Positions 36,557 to 48,337 of a stretch of DNA of 64,000 nucleotides are shown one piece after another (within the stretch, counting starts at the first letter, position 1; every line of letters starts with the position of its first letter). The stretch lies in NCBI GenBank assembly GCA_013115135.1, contig JABANP010000143.1:1-64000 (forward strand), given 5' to 3'. Source of the DNA: Perkinsus olseni. Taxonomy: Eukaryota > Perkinsozoa > Perkinsida > Perkinsidae. The notes under the pieces are model-generated. The model was not told where the DNA came from. It did not search any database and saw nothing but the letters and a program-made list of their open reading frames with translations. The position numbers were made by a program, and so were the translations under genes.

Positions 36557-37664
36557 TTATACTCTGACAGCATCACCCATATACTTCTCGAAACTCTTGG
36601 GACCCGGCCTGTAGTGGGAGTATCTTCCGTAATAAGTATCGGTAGGAGCTGCTCCTCGACTATCGGTTACATCAACCTCCTGCATCCGGTTCGGGTAGAG
36701 CTGTGATCGCCGAGCAGTCCGATCATCGAACGCCGCCTCAGGCCGAACACCCGGCATCAGGGGTGGAGCCGCACTGGGAATCATTCCACGAGGCTTGTAG
36801 TGGGAGTAGCGATCGTACACATAATTCTCTGCATCACGGGGCTGCTGCTGATAGTTGTCAATCATATAGCGCTCAAAACCAGGCATAGCCGGAAGATCGG
36901 AAGGGGCGGGAGCTTCCCGAGGCAACTGTCGGGAATCGGTGATGATTCCCCGAGGAACTGATTCCCACTGGTCCCTGCCGCGGGAGGGATAGGGCTCAGC
37001 CCGAATGTCGTTTTGAGAGGGAAAAGATCGGCGGCTATCCGCCGGCCCTCCTGTAGCGGGACGGGAAGGGTAGTCCCAGGAGCCTAAGCGAACATAGTGG
37101 TAAACTGTGTGAAGCAGAGTCCCTCACTACGGGAGGAAGGGAAATGGACGCTACCTGCAGAGTTTCGCTGGTTCTGGGAGTCGTACATCTGGCGCCGGGC
37201 TGCCAAAGAGCAATGGAAAGGTGCGGAACAACCAGGAAGGGTGATACGATTGTCCAGCTCCAGAGCGGCCTCAGCCATACGGATATCAGGGTACCTATCG
37301 AATACGAACCCTCCGGCTTAGAAGATGGCTGCTAGGACTTCATAGGGGCCGGTCTGTCTACCTCACGAAGCAGTAACCGGTACCCATGCCGGGCCTGTTG
37401 TCCTTGGGGATGTAGATATCCATCACTTCCCCATAGCGGCTGAAAATTTCATTCAACTCTGCCTGGGAAGCGTTCAACCCAATTCCATCGACCTGAGGGC
37501 GCACAATGGAGGCGAGGGGATTTATGGGCGAGAATATAACTTGGGAGGATCCCTAGCGTCCTCACCTTGACTGAGTGCAGAGTTTTGAGGACCTCTCGGC
37601 TGAGTGGTGGGAAGATGGAGTCTCCCTGTTGCAGTGGCGACTGCGAGAAGGCTCCAGCGCTCAT
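36557..37664 (-). CDS. SR-like RNA-binding protein with one RRM
   Basis: Four exons (37566-37664, 37362-37492, 37155-37294, 36557-37083, in transcription order) close exactly in phase to 298 residues. The RRM begins with LHSVK, then VDGIG across the first intron, then LNEIFSRYGEVMDIYIPKD (RNP2 side) and GTGYCFVRY (RNP1), the pattern of SRSF2-type SR proteins acting in pre-mRNA splicing or export in the nucleus. The tail of about 190 residues is rich in Arg, Tyr, Pro and Ser with an imperfect repeat (DRYSHYKPRG and GRYSHYRPG), rather than a pure RS domain. The start ATG at 37664 gives MSAGAFSQSPLQQGD. The first intron sits at the same codon as in the four RRMs of the adjacent upstream gene, so the two are related. 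Confidence 0.85.
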
Positions 37665-38013
37665 TGTGCAAATTAGGCAAGTTGCACTGTAACGACAGCA
37701 GGTGATGAACCGAAAACAAGAATCCTTTCCCAAGACCGTTCACTGCGCGGCAGTCCTCAACGTTCTCGTCCCAAAGAAGATTCCCCCGTGAAGCTCTTCG
37801 GGCCTCGTGCAAGGAGCATGTCATTTGCTGTCGGGCACAGCCTAACATGGTGATTTCAGGCGGAGGGGTACTCAACGGGGTAGGATTATTTCGAGGTATG
37901 GTAAGGAAACCAGGAACAAAAATCGGTGGGATGGGGTTGAGGAAACTACAGAAATCTTCTAACACTGTAATGGTGGTCAAGGTGGGCTCCATAGGGGGGT
38001 GGAGGAGGGTACT
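37665..38013. other. intergenic between the two SR-like genes
   Basis: 349 bases with no additional exon supported. It must hold the 3' end of the four-RRM gene and the promoter or leader of the next gene on the - strand. Confidence 0.4.
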
Positions 38014-41000
38014 TCAACGGTAACCGCCACGACGGGGACTACGGCTCCTCGACCTACCACGTCTACTACCGTATTCCCGCGCTAGACGAGTATCTGAGTA
38101 GGAGGCCAGTGCAGCAGCAAAGGCTACACAGCGGGCCGTAGATACCTGCAGGGCCGCGTGTCGACAGCTCGCATGTGACGGGCTGACCGTGGAGGTACCG
38201 GGTGCCGTTGGCCCTCAAGCAGCTCCTGGCAGAGGGTAGTTCAGGAGACTCATCGAGCACTACCGCCCAAGTTACATTGCTTCCTCCTCAGTCTCGAAGC
38301 GAACGAATGCGAAAGGCTTATCCCTCGGGTGGTAGATCTCCGTAATGTAACCGAACTGGGCGAAGATTTCCTCAATCTCGGCTTCGGTAGTGTCCCAACC
38401 GACATTATTAACCTTCGGGAATCATGAACTTGCCACAGCTTGGCCGCGGTCTCACCTTGACCGAGAACATCCTCTCTCTGTCCTGCGCTGACAGTACTGG
38501 GCGATGCCCCCGATACTGCTGATTCGCAGGAGGCGGTGGAGGCCCCTGCAGCAGGAGGAGAGCTGTGGAGTGTCCTGAGCAGCCTTTCCGAGTGCTAACC
38601 TGATTGCGCGTCGACGAGGAGTATCTATCGTCGCGATAACTCCCTCGTGAATCATCTCTCGACATGGGTTCAGCAGGCATGGCCGGACGCCTGGGATTGG
38701 ACACCCTCCAGCCACGCTGCTGCTCTTGCTCGGTCCAGCCCGGTGCGGGGGCCGGGTCGCGTCTACTCCAACCTCCGGGAGCCGAGGAAGGGGGAGCCCG
38801 CCCAGAGGCTGAGAGGGGTCAACGACGTTGGAATAAATTGGCGTTTAAGAACTGCAGACTCACCCATCGATGGCCCGGGGGTTGCAGGTGAGGCGAAGGA
38901 CCGCTTGGCCAGACTACAGCGGATCGGCCAGCCGCCTACGGTACGCCCATTCAAGGACAGGCTTGCCCTGAAAACAGCACCCTATAACGGAGCCGATAGT
39001 GCAATTGCATGGTTCTACGACTGGGCGAAGGTATCTCTTCGGCATATACCAGGCGACCACAGTGGAAGGAACGCCTCGCATGCGTAGCCAGGAGACGTTT
39101 ACTTTCTGTACATCTACTGACCCCTACTGCCATGGTGACACCGGGGCTAGCGAGATGACAGGATATCGAGGCAGAAGCCTTGCGAGCGCGTTGGACCACA
39201 ATCGAGGCCACAGATGAACCAGACGACTGTGGGTCCTGCGAGAAGTCATGTGCGAGAGCCTACTGACCCCAAGAACAACAGAATTTCTTCCGGGGCTAGC
39301 GAGGCCTCGAACACCAAAACATCGTGAGATCGAAGGAATACAGCAGTCGAAGACCGTCATAGCGAAAGATTGTGTGATTTGTCCCATCCCTCCCCCCACT
39401 CACTCAGCCTCCTCTGTGGTGGAGTATCTCACGAACATATAATGTGGGCTGCCGAAAGCTCGGGCCATTGGTACGTAAACCTCACAAACCTACTAGAATA
39501 CAGGTGATGGCCACCTAGTAGGGAACCCCCTGCCGCGCCATTCTACCTTGCCGGTCTCGCTGAAAAGCTCATACACTTCCTGCCGGTACTTCCCCGGCTC
39601 GTCGAGGCCGTCCACCTGGGCAACTCTGAGGAAGGCAGCGCTCACTGTGATGCTCACCTTCACCGACACAAGGCGGTCCCGAGTCTCCTTGTCCACCGAC
39701 GGCAGATCCTCGACTCTCGCGGGGTTCGGCCGCCAAGGTCTACGCCTGAAAAACACACCAAAAATGAATAGCGAGGCTGGCCTTCGAGAATATCCTAAAC
39801 GATGGTGGATGAACGGAGAGAGGGAAACGAAGGGAATGGAAGACACATGGCGACGGGTGGTACTCGGCAGGAGGGGCTGCCGCTGCTGCTGCTGATGTGC
39901 TCCAACCGTTGCGAGGGGTGTTGTTGGCTGGGCGTTGATCACCATAAGATGGACGGGAGAAGCGACCCTGCTGAAGAGTATCGGATGGTGGGACCGGTGC
40001 TGGGGATCGGGAAGAAGCAGAGAGTTGGGCTTGAGGAGGCATCTGGTTGGCTGGGGTTGTGGGGGGAATTTCGAGGAGGGTGCAGAGCGTTGGGGCGCTG
40101 GAAACGTGTCTGAGGTGAGGGTGATGGTGGACAAAGAGCCTCTCTTAAAGTGGTCGGCTCTACTCGGCCCGAATGCTTACTGCCATAACTGTCATAGTTG
40201 TCGTCTGCTTGGCGCCGCTGCTGCTGCGGACTCAGTGAGGCAGGGGCAGTATAACTCCTCCTCTCGAGAGGTCTGAACTGCTGTCTGTGATGTGAGGACA
40301 GCTCCACCTTCATCGGGTGGCTGGCTCCACTGAAAATGAACATAACACTTGGAGGAGCAGGAGTGCAGGCGCTACCGCAAGACTGTGGTCTGGTCCGCAG
40401 CGAGTGCGGCGATGGCCTCGCTCTCCCGACCGAAGCGCACAAAGCCATAGTAAGCACCTTCTGGGATGTACACCTGACCGGCATCTCTCTGGCCAACGAT
40501 TCAGCACCTCCCCTCACTACCTCACGCACTACACCATAGACAGAGAAGATACGAACCAGTTCCACAGGGGCAGTGTCCGCAGCTAGACACGATACCTGAC
40601 CCCGGCTGCTAGACGGCGACTCTTAGGATCCTGCTGACCTCCCAAGACTACCTTGACGGAGAACAGTTCGGGCTTGCACTCGTCATCCCTAGGCTGCCCC
40701 AAACGCTCATCGCGAACTTGCGTGCCATTCCTAGCTTTCATCGGCGATGAATCATCCGGGCCCGTCGGTGGTCGCCGACCTGCCGCAAAACATCAACCTC
40801 ACCAGGCCGGCGCACCCAACATTACTATAGTGCGGTTGTGACGGTTGTGTCGGCTCTCGTTGCTGTTGGTGCCTTGGGGATGTGGCAGAAGTTGGCCTTA
40901 CGCTCTTATCGATCGGGTGCCTCGTCGAAAGGTAGGCCCTCACATCAGCACGGCCTCCGGGAAGATGGGCACCTCGGACTGCAACAGCCTTCTGCGCTTC

Positions 41001-41375
41001 TTCTTCTCGGCCGTATCGGACGAAACAGAAAGGCTTGTTCGTGAAGCCATCCCTGTCGAGACAAAGACCGAGTGAGGAGGGTCAAAACTTTTGGCTCAAA
41101 AGCCTCGAAGAAGCGACGTCTCACATTTCTTTTGGGATGTAGATGTCCCGCACTTCGCCGAAGCGAGAGAAGATGTCGTAGACGTCGGCCTCCGTCGTCT
41201 CAGGCCCCACACAATCAACCTACACCACCAGACAGTTGCGATGTCAAGGATAAGACCTTGCTAAGAATAAGACCTTCACAGAATGGAGTTCCGCAAGTTC
41301 CTCCTTCGAGAACTCCGGATGGAACACGTTGGCGCCCTTCCGCGTGCCGTCCGCTTGATAGTCTCCCAGCGGCAT
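38014..41375 (-). CDS. four-RRM SR-like splicing factor (two one-base frame breaks)
   Basis: Fifteen exons on the - strand, in order: 41274-41375, 41125-41219, 40652-41052, 40521-40595, 40376-40473, 39864-40329, 39658-39745, 39547-39615, 39404-39480, 38864-38967, 38600-38808, 38456-38545, 38276-38412, 38146-38225 and 38014-38093. Splice phases agree throughout if one surplus base is allowed at 40787-40790 (coding TTTT) and one between about 39940 and 40080 (coding C6 at 40071-40076 is a candidate). The product is about 722 residues with four RRMs, each opening with an SVK tripeptide at an intron: VDCVGPETTEADVYDIFSRF, VSCLAADTAPVELVRIFSVY, VDGLDEPGKYRQEVYELFSE and VNNVGWDTTEAEIEEIFAQF. Linkers are Pro/Gln/Ser-rich. 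The C-terminus is Arg/Ser-rich (RRGRSRSRSPRRGGYR). An unusually long intron (39403-38968, 436 bases) lies inside RRM3. It is likely a nuclear splicing regulator. The alternative is two or more separate genes, but the exon from 38808 crosses the apparent gene boundary in frame, and no ATG exists for a separate fourth-RRM gene. Confidence 0.78.
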
Positions 41376-41828
41376 CCTCGTACCAATTATCTCCCTGCTT
41401 TGATGCTCCATCCCATCGCCCTGGCTGGGGGCTCATGGTCGGGAAATTATGATACTACACGAACAGCAGCAGTAGGGAGATCAGAAGCCCATCCAACAAC
41501 GCGAGGCTCGATCGAGATGGTGACGGTACAAACGAGGCAGAAAACACGTTGGATCGGTGGAGAAGAAAAACCGATAACGTCCCGTTGGCCACTGGTACTA
41601 CTACTACTGAGCAAGGAAAAGTACACTAACGTATGCAGGTTCCTCTGAAAGAGGATATGACCGATGATCGAGGCCAGTCGAGGTGGGGGCGCCTACACGC
41701 GATTACCCCACTCTACGAAGAGCACATAGAGAGGTTGTTCATAGGTACAAGTAGGTATAGAATAATGGCCGTGTCGGCGGAGAAATCACCGTAAGGGACG
41801 CTCACGTGAAGTGCACCCCGGGCGTTGC
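41376..41828. other. intergenic between Mei2-like and four-RRM genes
   Basis: 453 bases with only short motif-free frames. Nothing identified. Confidence 0.4.
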
Positions 41829-43350
41829 CTAGTAGTGCTGCTGTTGTTGTTGTTGTGGTGGTGGCATCTGAGGGCCCGGCGGTGGCTGCTGGATGAACGG
41901 TTGCTGCGGCTGGGCCATTGCAAAGTAGCCTTCACTGTGAGGAATGTGAGGAGTCCCTCCCTGCTGCTGCTGTTGTTGGGGCTGAGCGCCCTGCTGCGGT
42001 ACGGGGCCATACCACATCTGCATCGGCATCATAGGCGATAAGTTACCAGCTGGATGCGGTGGTCGCCTGGAACAGGGGTAGACGGGCTGGCCACTACGAG
42101 GAGCTCACTTACGAAGGGTTGTAGGGATGGCCCTCATGCAGGGTAGCCGGCATCGGCATGCCCGCTATCACTCCTGGTTGGACGGCCCTGGCATATGCCA
42201 CACTCGACGTCACACTGGGCGCCGTCTCGCTCTCGAAGGACGAGCCCGCGCCATAGCTACCGCCCGTTTGAGAGCCTCCAGGGGCAGCATTACCCTGCCT
42301 ATTACCTCCCCCAACCAGGGAAGATATCGGCACCGGTACCCTGGAATAGAACAACATACGGACTTCGCAATACTTCCTGTGACTAGCCCTACTACCCTGC
42401 CTTAGTGAATACAAGAGGCTTGTACTGAGGCAGAGCCATTGAAGTTACGGCCGAGCTGCGGAAAAGGTCGATATTGGCTTGTAAACCCTGAGACATACCT
42501 CACTCTGCTTCGCCGTCCGACAGAGCGAGCGTATCATATGTCCGCCATGACTACCTGTAGCCGAGCATAGGTAATCTCCAGGACCTTCCGACTCGTCAAG
42601 GACTTCAACTTCTTATGATGGAAATCTCGCTTGAATGCCTGGGCAAGTTGAGGTGTATTGAAGTTAACAAAGGCATAGCCAAGATTCTTCTCGGACCTGA
42701 GCGCTCAGTCATCACGGAACCGGCGGGCGCGGTGGAAGCCATCACCGGAAGTCTATTGGAAGGTAGAAAAAGTCATAAGTGCAGGAGAAGCCGTGAGTGT
42801 TGATGACTTCAAGCAGGGTTGACTGCGTGAACTTAGTGGGAATGTTACGGATCATCAACGTCGTCCGAGGATCATTAGGGTTATCCCGCACTTCACCTGA
42901 GGACCCGCCGCTCTGATCGAGACAGGGAATACCACAACTTACTCCCAGCCAATGACGATGGGGGTTTGCACGGCGCAGTCGATGAGGCGGCACTGGACGC
43001 CATACTTGGCGGCTCCCTTTGACTGATACTACTCGATGGGTTCACAGTAGGCACTTCGCTAACACCCGTTGCCGGCGTCTCAGACTTCGTCAACTGCCGA
43101 GCATGAGACTCCCACTCTTCTCTACCAGTACTAGGCGTTACGGCGCTGCCTGCTCTCTCCTCGGCCGGAGCATCAGCGCTCTTGGACCTGCAGCATCGCA
43201 CAAATCTTCGCGGTGCGTGATTCAAATCTTTCGTCTAGTGCCCTACTACCTCCTCTTGCCCGAACGGTCTACTCCACTCGCCCCAACTTGGTCGTACGCG
43301 GTATCGCTCATTGATATGTGTAGGAACGAGTTTCTCACCGACAGCTTCAT
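41829..43350 (-). CDS. Mei2-like RNA-binding protein
   Basis: Seven exons (43250-43350, 42943-43187, 42746-42896, 42555-42696, 42396-42487, 42113-42340, 41829-42066) join with perfect phase to 398 residues, with no frame break. The RRM is the characteristic Mei2 C-terminal type: DPRTTLMIRNIPTKFTQ, then CTYDFFYLPIDFR and, across an intron, NLGYAFVNFNTPQLAQAF, with LEITYARLQ at its end. Mei2 proteins bind RNA to control meiosis entry or development in fungi and plants. Canonical members have three RRMs; only this one is seen here. A Gly/Ser-rich stretch and a Gln/Pro-rich tail (QPQQQQQQGG) follow. The start ATG at 43350 is provisional (another ATG lies 13 codons on). A small gene lies 37 bases upstream on the same strand. 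Confidence 0.9.
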
Positions 43351-43387
43351 GCTGCCCAACTCGTGAGAGACATTGCCTTCTCCCGCC

Positions 43388-43660
43388 TTAGTAGCATCTC
43401 CTAGCCCAACCTGAGTCCCCTTCCTTCTGTACTACTACTTCGGCAGGTATCTTGAAGGTGCTCGACACCTCCGGCTCCTCACTCGGCTGCACCCGTCTGA
43501 CTATTCTAGCGGTACACTGGTAGCCTTGAGAATCCACGAAGGTGATCTCCTCTCCAACTTGTGGAGGCGTGTTCATCGCCCTCACTACCGAGGCTAATAT
43601 ATCGGACCATAGACCGCGTCCCATCGTCATAGGGCTGTTGGACGAGGGAGCCGAGGCCAT
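43388..43660 (-). CDS. small unknown protein (90 residues)
   Basis: Single-exon frame from ATG to stop on the - strand, starting MASAPSSNSPMTMGRGLWSD. The centre (VGEEITFVDSQGYQCTARIV) looks like a small beta-rich, SH3-like fold. The tail is polar. It sits 37 bases upstream of the Mei2-like start and about 250 bases downstream of the DHHC stop, on the same strand as both. Compact composition and location suggest a real gene or the first exon of a longer one; no family recognised. Confidence 0.5.
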   Translation of the reverse strand: MASAPSSNSPMTMGRGLWSDILASVVRAMNTPPQVGEEITFVDSQGYQCTARIVRRVQPSEEPEVSSTFKIPAEVVVQKEGDSGWARRCY

Positions 43661-43910
43661 GGTAAAAGTACTGAGCCAGTAAGGTTGGCCTAGTGTTGAA
43701 AGCCACTAAACTCGAATGAAACCGTCCGTAAGAAACTGGCAATGGGAACACTGAGATTGTACCGCAGCAAGTGTTTTGTGAATCTGGTCCTATCAATCGT
43801 ACAGTTCCGATAAGCAGTCCGAATTCGGTGTACCAATTTGGTCTGAAGAAGGGCCCCAAACGTAAACGATAATCCCCAAGCCGTCAGCTTACGATAGCTA
43901 GCTAATATAT

Positions 43911-45398
43911 TCATTCCACCTGCTGCTGCCGGAAGAAGCATGTCCGGAGTGCCTGAGAGGACGCAGCAGTAGCAGGCAGAAGACCGACTGAGAGGCAGTA
44001 GCGGGTCTCACAACAAATGTTGGAGTAATTTTCCTTCGTGCCATGGTCGAAGGGGTTCATCCTATAATATCGCTTCAAGTGCTCGTTGGTTGATAGGTTG
44101 TGCGCTGTGATGTACAGATGATACATGTTGAGCATCTGATACCAGTAGGGTAAGGTGATGGTGTGCTGGGCGCCTGTTCCCCCACTCACAGCAAATCCAA
44201 AGACAAGCAGGACACAGAATATAGCTACTAGGAAGTCATCCAGGTGGTCGAGGACGAAGTAGCCCACCTTCTGACCGGAACACTCAGCTGAGGCACACAA
44301 GCATCCTCATAGAAATGACCTCCCGGGTGAGAGCCTACCTGCAGTTACTATATGGGCTATGCAGAGGGCCAGTGCTAGTAGACTTGATAAACCTATAAAG
44401 ATGAGTCTCAAACTGCTGTTGCATTGAGAGACTGTCGATGGATACTCACCTAATGTGACGATCAAGCATAGAAAGTAACGGTAGTTACCAAGCCCGACAC
44501 ATGTGCCTGATAGGACCGTGCTGACTTCCCACCTGAGCGAATAATCCTACCTAATACAGCGCAATGATGGTCGAAGCGAGTAACGCAGTCATCGCAGACG
44601 CTACAGTGATGGCTTCTGGGGGGTCTGTATATCCGACAAGTGCCTGATCCGAGAAGCAACACTATTCGCTCATTCCGGCCGCATGCAGTACTTACGGCAC
44701 CACTTCTGTTTTACTGCAACACCGTTGAGCAGGAGGTACCGAGGGCGAGGCATACCCGTTCTGAAATGTATCCAGCTGATGTTGATCGGAAAGCTACTCC
44801 CTCTCCCAGAGCTGACCTCGGATCTAACTGCTGGGGCCTTATCTCTGCTATGGCCTCCTCGGGATGGTCCTCAGGCTTGCTACGTGGTATGATACCGGGA
44901 TCAGAGAATGCCGTGAGGAAGAAGAATATCTAACCGGCGCACAGCGAAGGATACGTCTCACGACTCTATGACGAGGCGAAATTACCCAGGAAAGCGGCAA
45001 CAAAAAGTAGTCTAACAAGTCCGTGAAGAACATGGCAACTGAAGAAGCGGAAATGGCGATCGATCTCAGAATGACTGACTAGTACCATGGACCGCTCCAC
45101 CAAGCTCCTCGACAGAATCCACGAGGCGAGGGCATATATGTAGTGCCATCTTCAGCGACATAAGCAGCAGTACAAGCATAGACAAAGACACCGCTAGCCG
45201 CTGTGGCCCGATCACCTACAACATCACCGACGGCCCTTTTCAAGCTTGTCTTCGAATCCGGGTAGAGAATGAGGAGAGCAATACAGCCGACCCTCGCATT
45301 ACCACTCTGCCATCGAAAAGTGGTGTACACTTTCCCTTGTAATTGCCTTTACGAAAATACTCCCGTACACACTCATTCTTAGACCGTGAGAAAGGCAT
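43911..45398 (-). CDS. DHHC-type protein S-palmitoyltransferase
   Basis: Nine exons (45303-45398, 45086-45215, 44986-45038, 44817-44929, 44696-44760, 44551-44643, 44450-44506, 44339-44392, 43911-44287) join without any frame break to 345 residues. The enzyme attaches palmitate to cysteines of membrane proteins. In order: an N-terminal GN...GRV element, first helix ([17 protein letters not shown]), second helix leading to [11 protein letters not shown], cysteine-rich domain ([18 protein letters not shown] and FDHHC), third helix, fourth helix ([16 protein letters not shown]), a TTxE-like LSTNE and the PaCCT-like [16 protein letters not shown]. After the DHHC the usual Pro-Trp is replaced: [16 protein letters not shown]. 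The start ATG at 45398 is provisional; more coding sequence could lie upstream. Confidence 0.9.
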
Positions 45399-45482
45399 GC
45401 AGTCCACTGGGGAGCCACGACTTGCGCTTCTCTGGCAAAGAAAGACACGTCCAGCCCGCCTCCCTCCTCAAGACCCTCTATA

Positions 45483-45647
45483 CTACTCAAAGGTTTTGTT
45501 TGAAGTAAGCTCGCGTCCAAAGAGGCCTCTCCCTGAGTATCCTGCAGTGCTTGGTGCACCACCTTCGTAGCCCACGACTTCAGTATTCTGCCGGAGTTTT
45601 TCCACCAGCCTCGGGTCGCTGAATCGAAGGTAATCCGAGATATCCAT
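45483..45647 (-). CDS. short unknown frame or exon upstream of the DHHC gene
   Basis: 54 codons from ATG (MDISDYLRFSDPRLVEKLRQ) to TAG, acidic-helical and protein-like. It may be the first exon of the DHHC gene, but no donor-acceptor pair that keeps phase was found. A further open stretch (45660-45795) precedes it. Function unknown. Confidence 0.35.
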   Translation of the reverse strand: MDISDYLRFSDPRLVEKLRQNTEVVGYEGGAPSTAGYSGRGLFGRELTSNKTFE

Positions 45648-46336
45648 GACCTATTGGACTAGAAAGCCTGAGACTAAGACGAGAAGACGGTGAGACTTGC
45701 CCCTCTGGGGATGACATCCTCTTGCATGGGAGACCAGCGGAAACGATGGGAGAAGTTGAAGTCATGCGAAGAATTTCCGGATCGATAGAGTACAAGCCAG
45801 AGAGCCGAAGGGCTATGATACGTAGGGTTTCCCACTAGAGCAGCATCTTCAACGTTACTGGCTCAACGATTCACAAATTGGGCCGAGCTTCGAATTGTAA
45901 CAGCTTCAGTGAGCCGAGTTCGAAACTTGGCAAGAGTATTTTTCCTCATTTTTTGTGATTTGCAATAGGAATGGCGATGTGGCCGTCGTCCTACCACCAA
46001 ATACAACTACTCGTGGTGAACCAGTCGTTTACTCATACCCCATATAACGTAGCCAAGCACCAACTGTCTCATCTTATCGAGTTGATTCCGGGATGTATGC
46101 TGACTGTGAGGCGCAATGAAGTTAACACTTTTGAACTGATGCCGTATCCGTCTGCCAGCCTCGCTCGCAGCCCCTCAAAACCTCTTTTCATGGCGAAGAA
46201 TAGCCCATCCTATTTTTAGCTCCTTGTGCGATAGTTATTTGCTAGGTTTTAGGCCACTAGATGAACCGGGCTTGTGAAGGCTGGCATTGAACTCTTGAAC
46301 CTGCGTAGTAGCCGTTGTTTTTTCTATCGCACCAGT
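45648..46336. other. divergent intergenic region
   Basis: Lies between the - strand DHHC block and the + strand proteasome gene, so it should contain two outward promoters. No defined element was recognised; part of it may carry the upstream DHHC exon noted at 45660-45795. Confidence 0.4.
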
Positions 46337-47697
46337 ATGGATTCCGAATACTCCTTCTCGTTGACCACCTTCTCCCCTTCTGGCAAGCTAGGCCAGATTG
46401 AGTACGCTCTCAATGCGGTGTCGATGGGAAAGCCCGCCTTGGGAATCAAAGCTAAGAATGGAGTGGTACTGGCCACTGAAAAGAAGGTACTGCCACCGGA
46501 TCCACCGCTACCGTAGGAAGGGTGCTTGCCGTTTCAAGTTCCTGTGCTCTTATCAGTTCCAAACGATTCTAGCTGAGGAGGACTCGGTCCGTAAGGTCGA
46601 CAACTTCACCAACAGGATTGGATGTGTAATACGGGACTGGATGGCCTTGTGTGCCGACATGGGTATCCTCTCCCAGGTCTTCGCTGGTATGCCTCCGGAC
46701 TTCCGAGTGATACTGTCGCGTGGCCGAAAGCAGGTAGTACTCTTCGCCTCTTTCTTAGCCGTGCATTCGCCCGCTCGTCATCGCGGAGGATCTATAACCG
46801 GTATGATGTATTAGTAGAGTGCTTCCGCCGATGTAAAACGAGGAATGTCTATCGCGCGGGAGGATAGGGAAATCCCTAGTATTGATTCAGAGGATGATGG
46901 CACTTTCAGGCTCAGCAGTACTGGTGTACCTATGAGGATGAGATCCCCGTCCGACAGCTCACCAGGGAGGTCGCCAACGTCATGCAGGTGAGATCCCCTT
47001 TGAGTTTCGAAATATCTTCGAGCTCCTCCATGCAGGAGTTCACCCAATCCGGTGGCGTCCGTCCCTTCGGCATATCCCTGATGATTGCTGGCTGGGATGA
47101 GACCGAGGGCCCCCAGCTCTATCAGGTGAGCAGAGAGAATCGCCAGTCTGTATCATCCAGCGTCGTCATCGGTGGTCAGGTTGATCCTAGTGGCGCCTTC
47201 TTCGGATGGAAGGCCTCGGCCATTGGCAAGAACTATGCTAATGCCAAGTCGTTCCTGGAGAAGAGGTACGAGAATCGCCATCAGCTCTAGGAGAATGACT
47301 TGCCCGCAGATACTCCGAGGATATCGAGTTGGAGGATGCCATTCACACGGCCATCTTAACTTTGAAGGTGATATCGGGGGGATTTGGCTCACATCCATGG
47401 ACGTTTCCCCCCTGTGTTCTATCGTCTGTCATGCTGGCCAGCTCTTGTATAGACCATGGTCAAGAGCGATGGACGGGACTGTTGTGTGGTTCTTGTTCAG
47501 GAGGGATTCGAGGGTGCGATTAATGAACACAACATTGAGATCGGTATTGTCTCGTCCGAGGAGAAGAAGTACGTTCAAGCCTTATCGACTGCCTCATTAT
47601 CCCTGAGCCATCGTTGCCGATGACGTCACCCTTCCTGCTTAGGTTCCGAGTGCTGACTCCTGCAGAGATCAAGGATTACCTGAGCGAGGTCGAGTAA
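46337..47697 (+). CDS. PSMA2: 20S proteasome subunit alpha type 2
   Basis: Structural alpha-ring subunit of the 20S core particle. Nine exons (46337-46486, 46557-46625, 46677-46733, 46910-46987, 47036-47125, 47180-47265, 47310-47367, 47501-47568, 47643-47697) give 236 residues, close to the 234 of the human protein. The N-terminus [20 protein letters not shown] is the alpha-subunit signature. Further matches are [30 protein letters not shown] and [19 protein letters not shown]. The intron 46626-46676 is 51 bases and stop-free, so it can be mistaken for coding sequence. All phases close, no frame break. Confidence 0.96.
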
Positions 47698-48337
47698 TGT
47701 TGAACCTAAGATACTTCGTGACTCCTGCGTGATGGTGACGTGCATCATCATTTCTTGCGGGTTTCTCAGTTTACGAGGACGCACTTGTGTTGAGTAGCTT
47801 GAACCATTAGGGGGGCTTAGTTGGGGTCGCCGTTCGTACGGCGGTGGAGGGTCTCGACTCTCGTTCTCTGAGCCCTATAGATCTCGTGTCCACCTTACTG
47901 TCGCCCGAGGAGTGCTTGAGTCACTAGCAGCGCTTTGGTTCAGGCTGTTCCTCCATGCTCTCTTGGGACTGGCGCGGTCTATGACTCGGACGTTCGGTCT
48001 TGGACTCAAGACTCATGTAAGAACTAAGACTGAGTAAGTGGCTGCCGCTGTTTGAAGGCGAAGACCAGGGACAATGAGGGCAGCGACATAACAGGACCTG
48101 GTCCCTGACGTGCGTTGGCCCCAGAGTTTCTGATCATGAGCGCGATGACCGTAGTGAGCAGTGGGGCTTAGTAGGCACGCTTCGCGCTCCTCAAGATGCG
48201 GTATCACAGGCAAACGCTTTTTCTAATCGCTATTTCAGCCCGCGTTGTGTTCCGAGTGTTGCATTGGGTGGTATCGGGAAGAATAATGTGCGAGGGGAAT
48301 AGCTGACTAGAGCCTTGTTATGTTGCAGACCCACCCC
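47698..48337. other. intergenic, nothing identified
   Basis: 640 bases between the proteasome gene and the kinase gene. No motif-bearing frame was found. Confidence 0.4.

Noticed and set aside
38408..38704. A separate gene start for the fourth RRM
   Set aside because: The candidate start is GTG, and the frame continues upstream to a good acceptor at 38808 that links in phase to the third RRM exon.
39493..40134. A 213-codon - strand frame read as one exon
   Set aside because: It spans two introns and a frame different from the linker; only its last part (39658-39745 and 39547-39615) is used.
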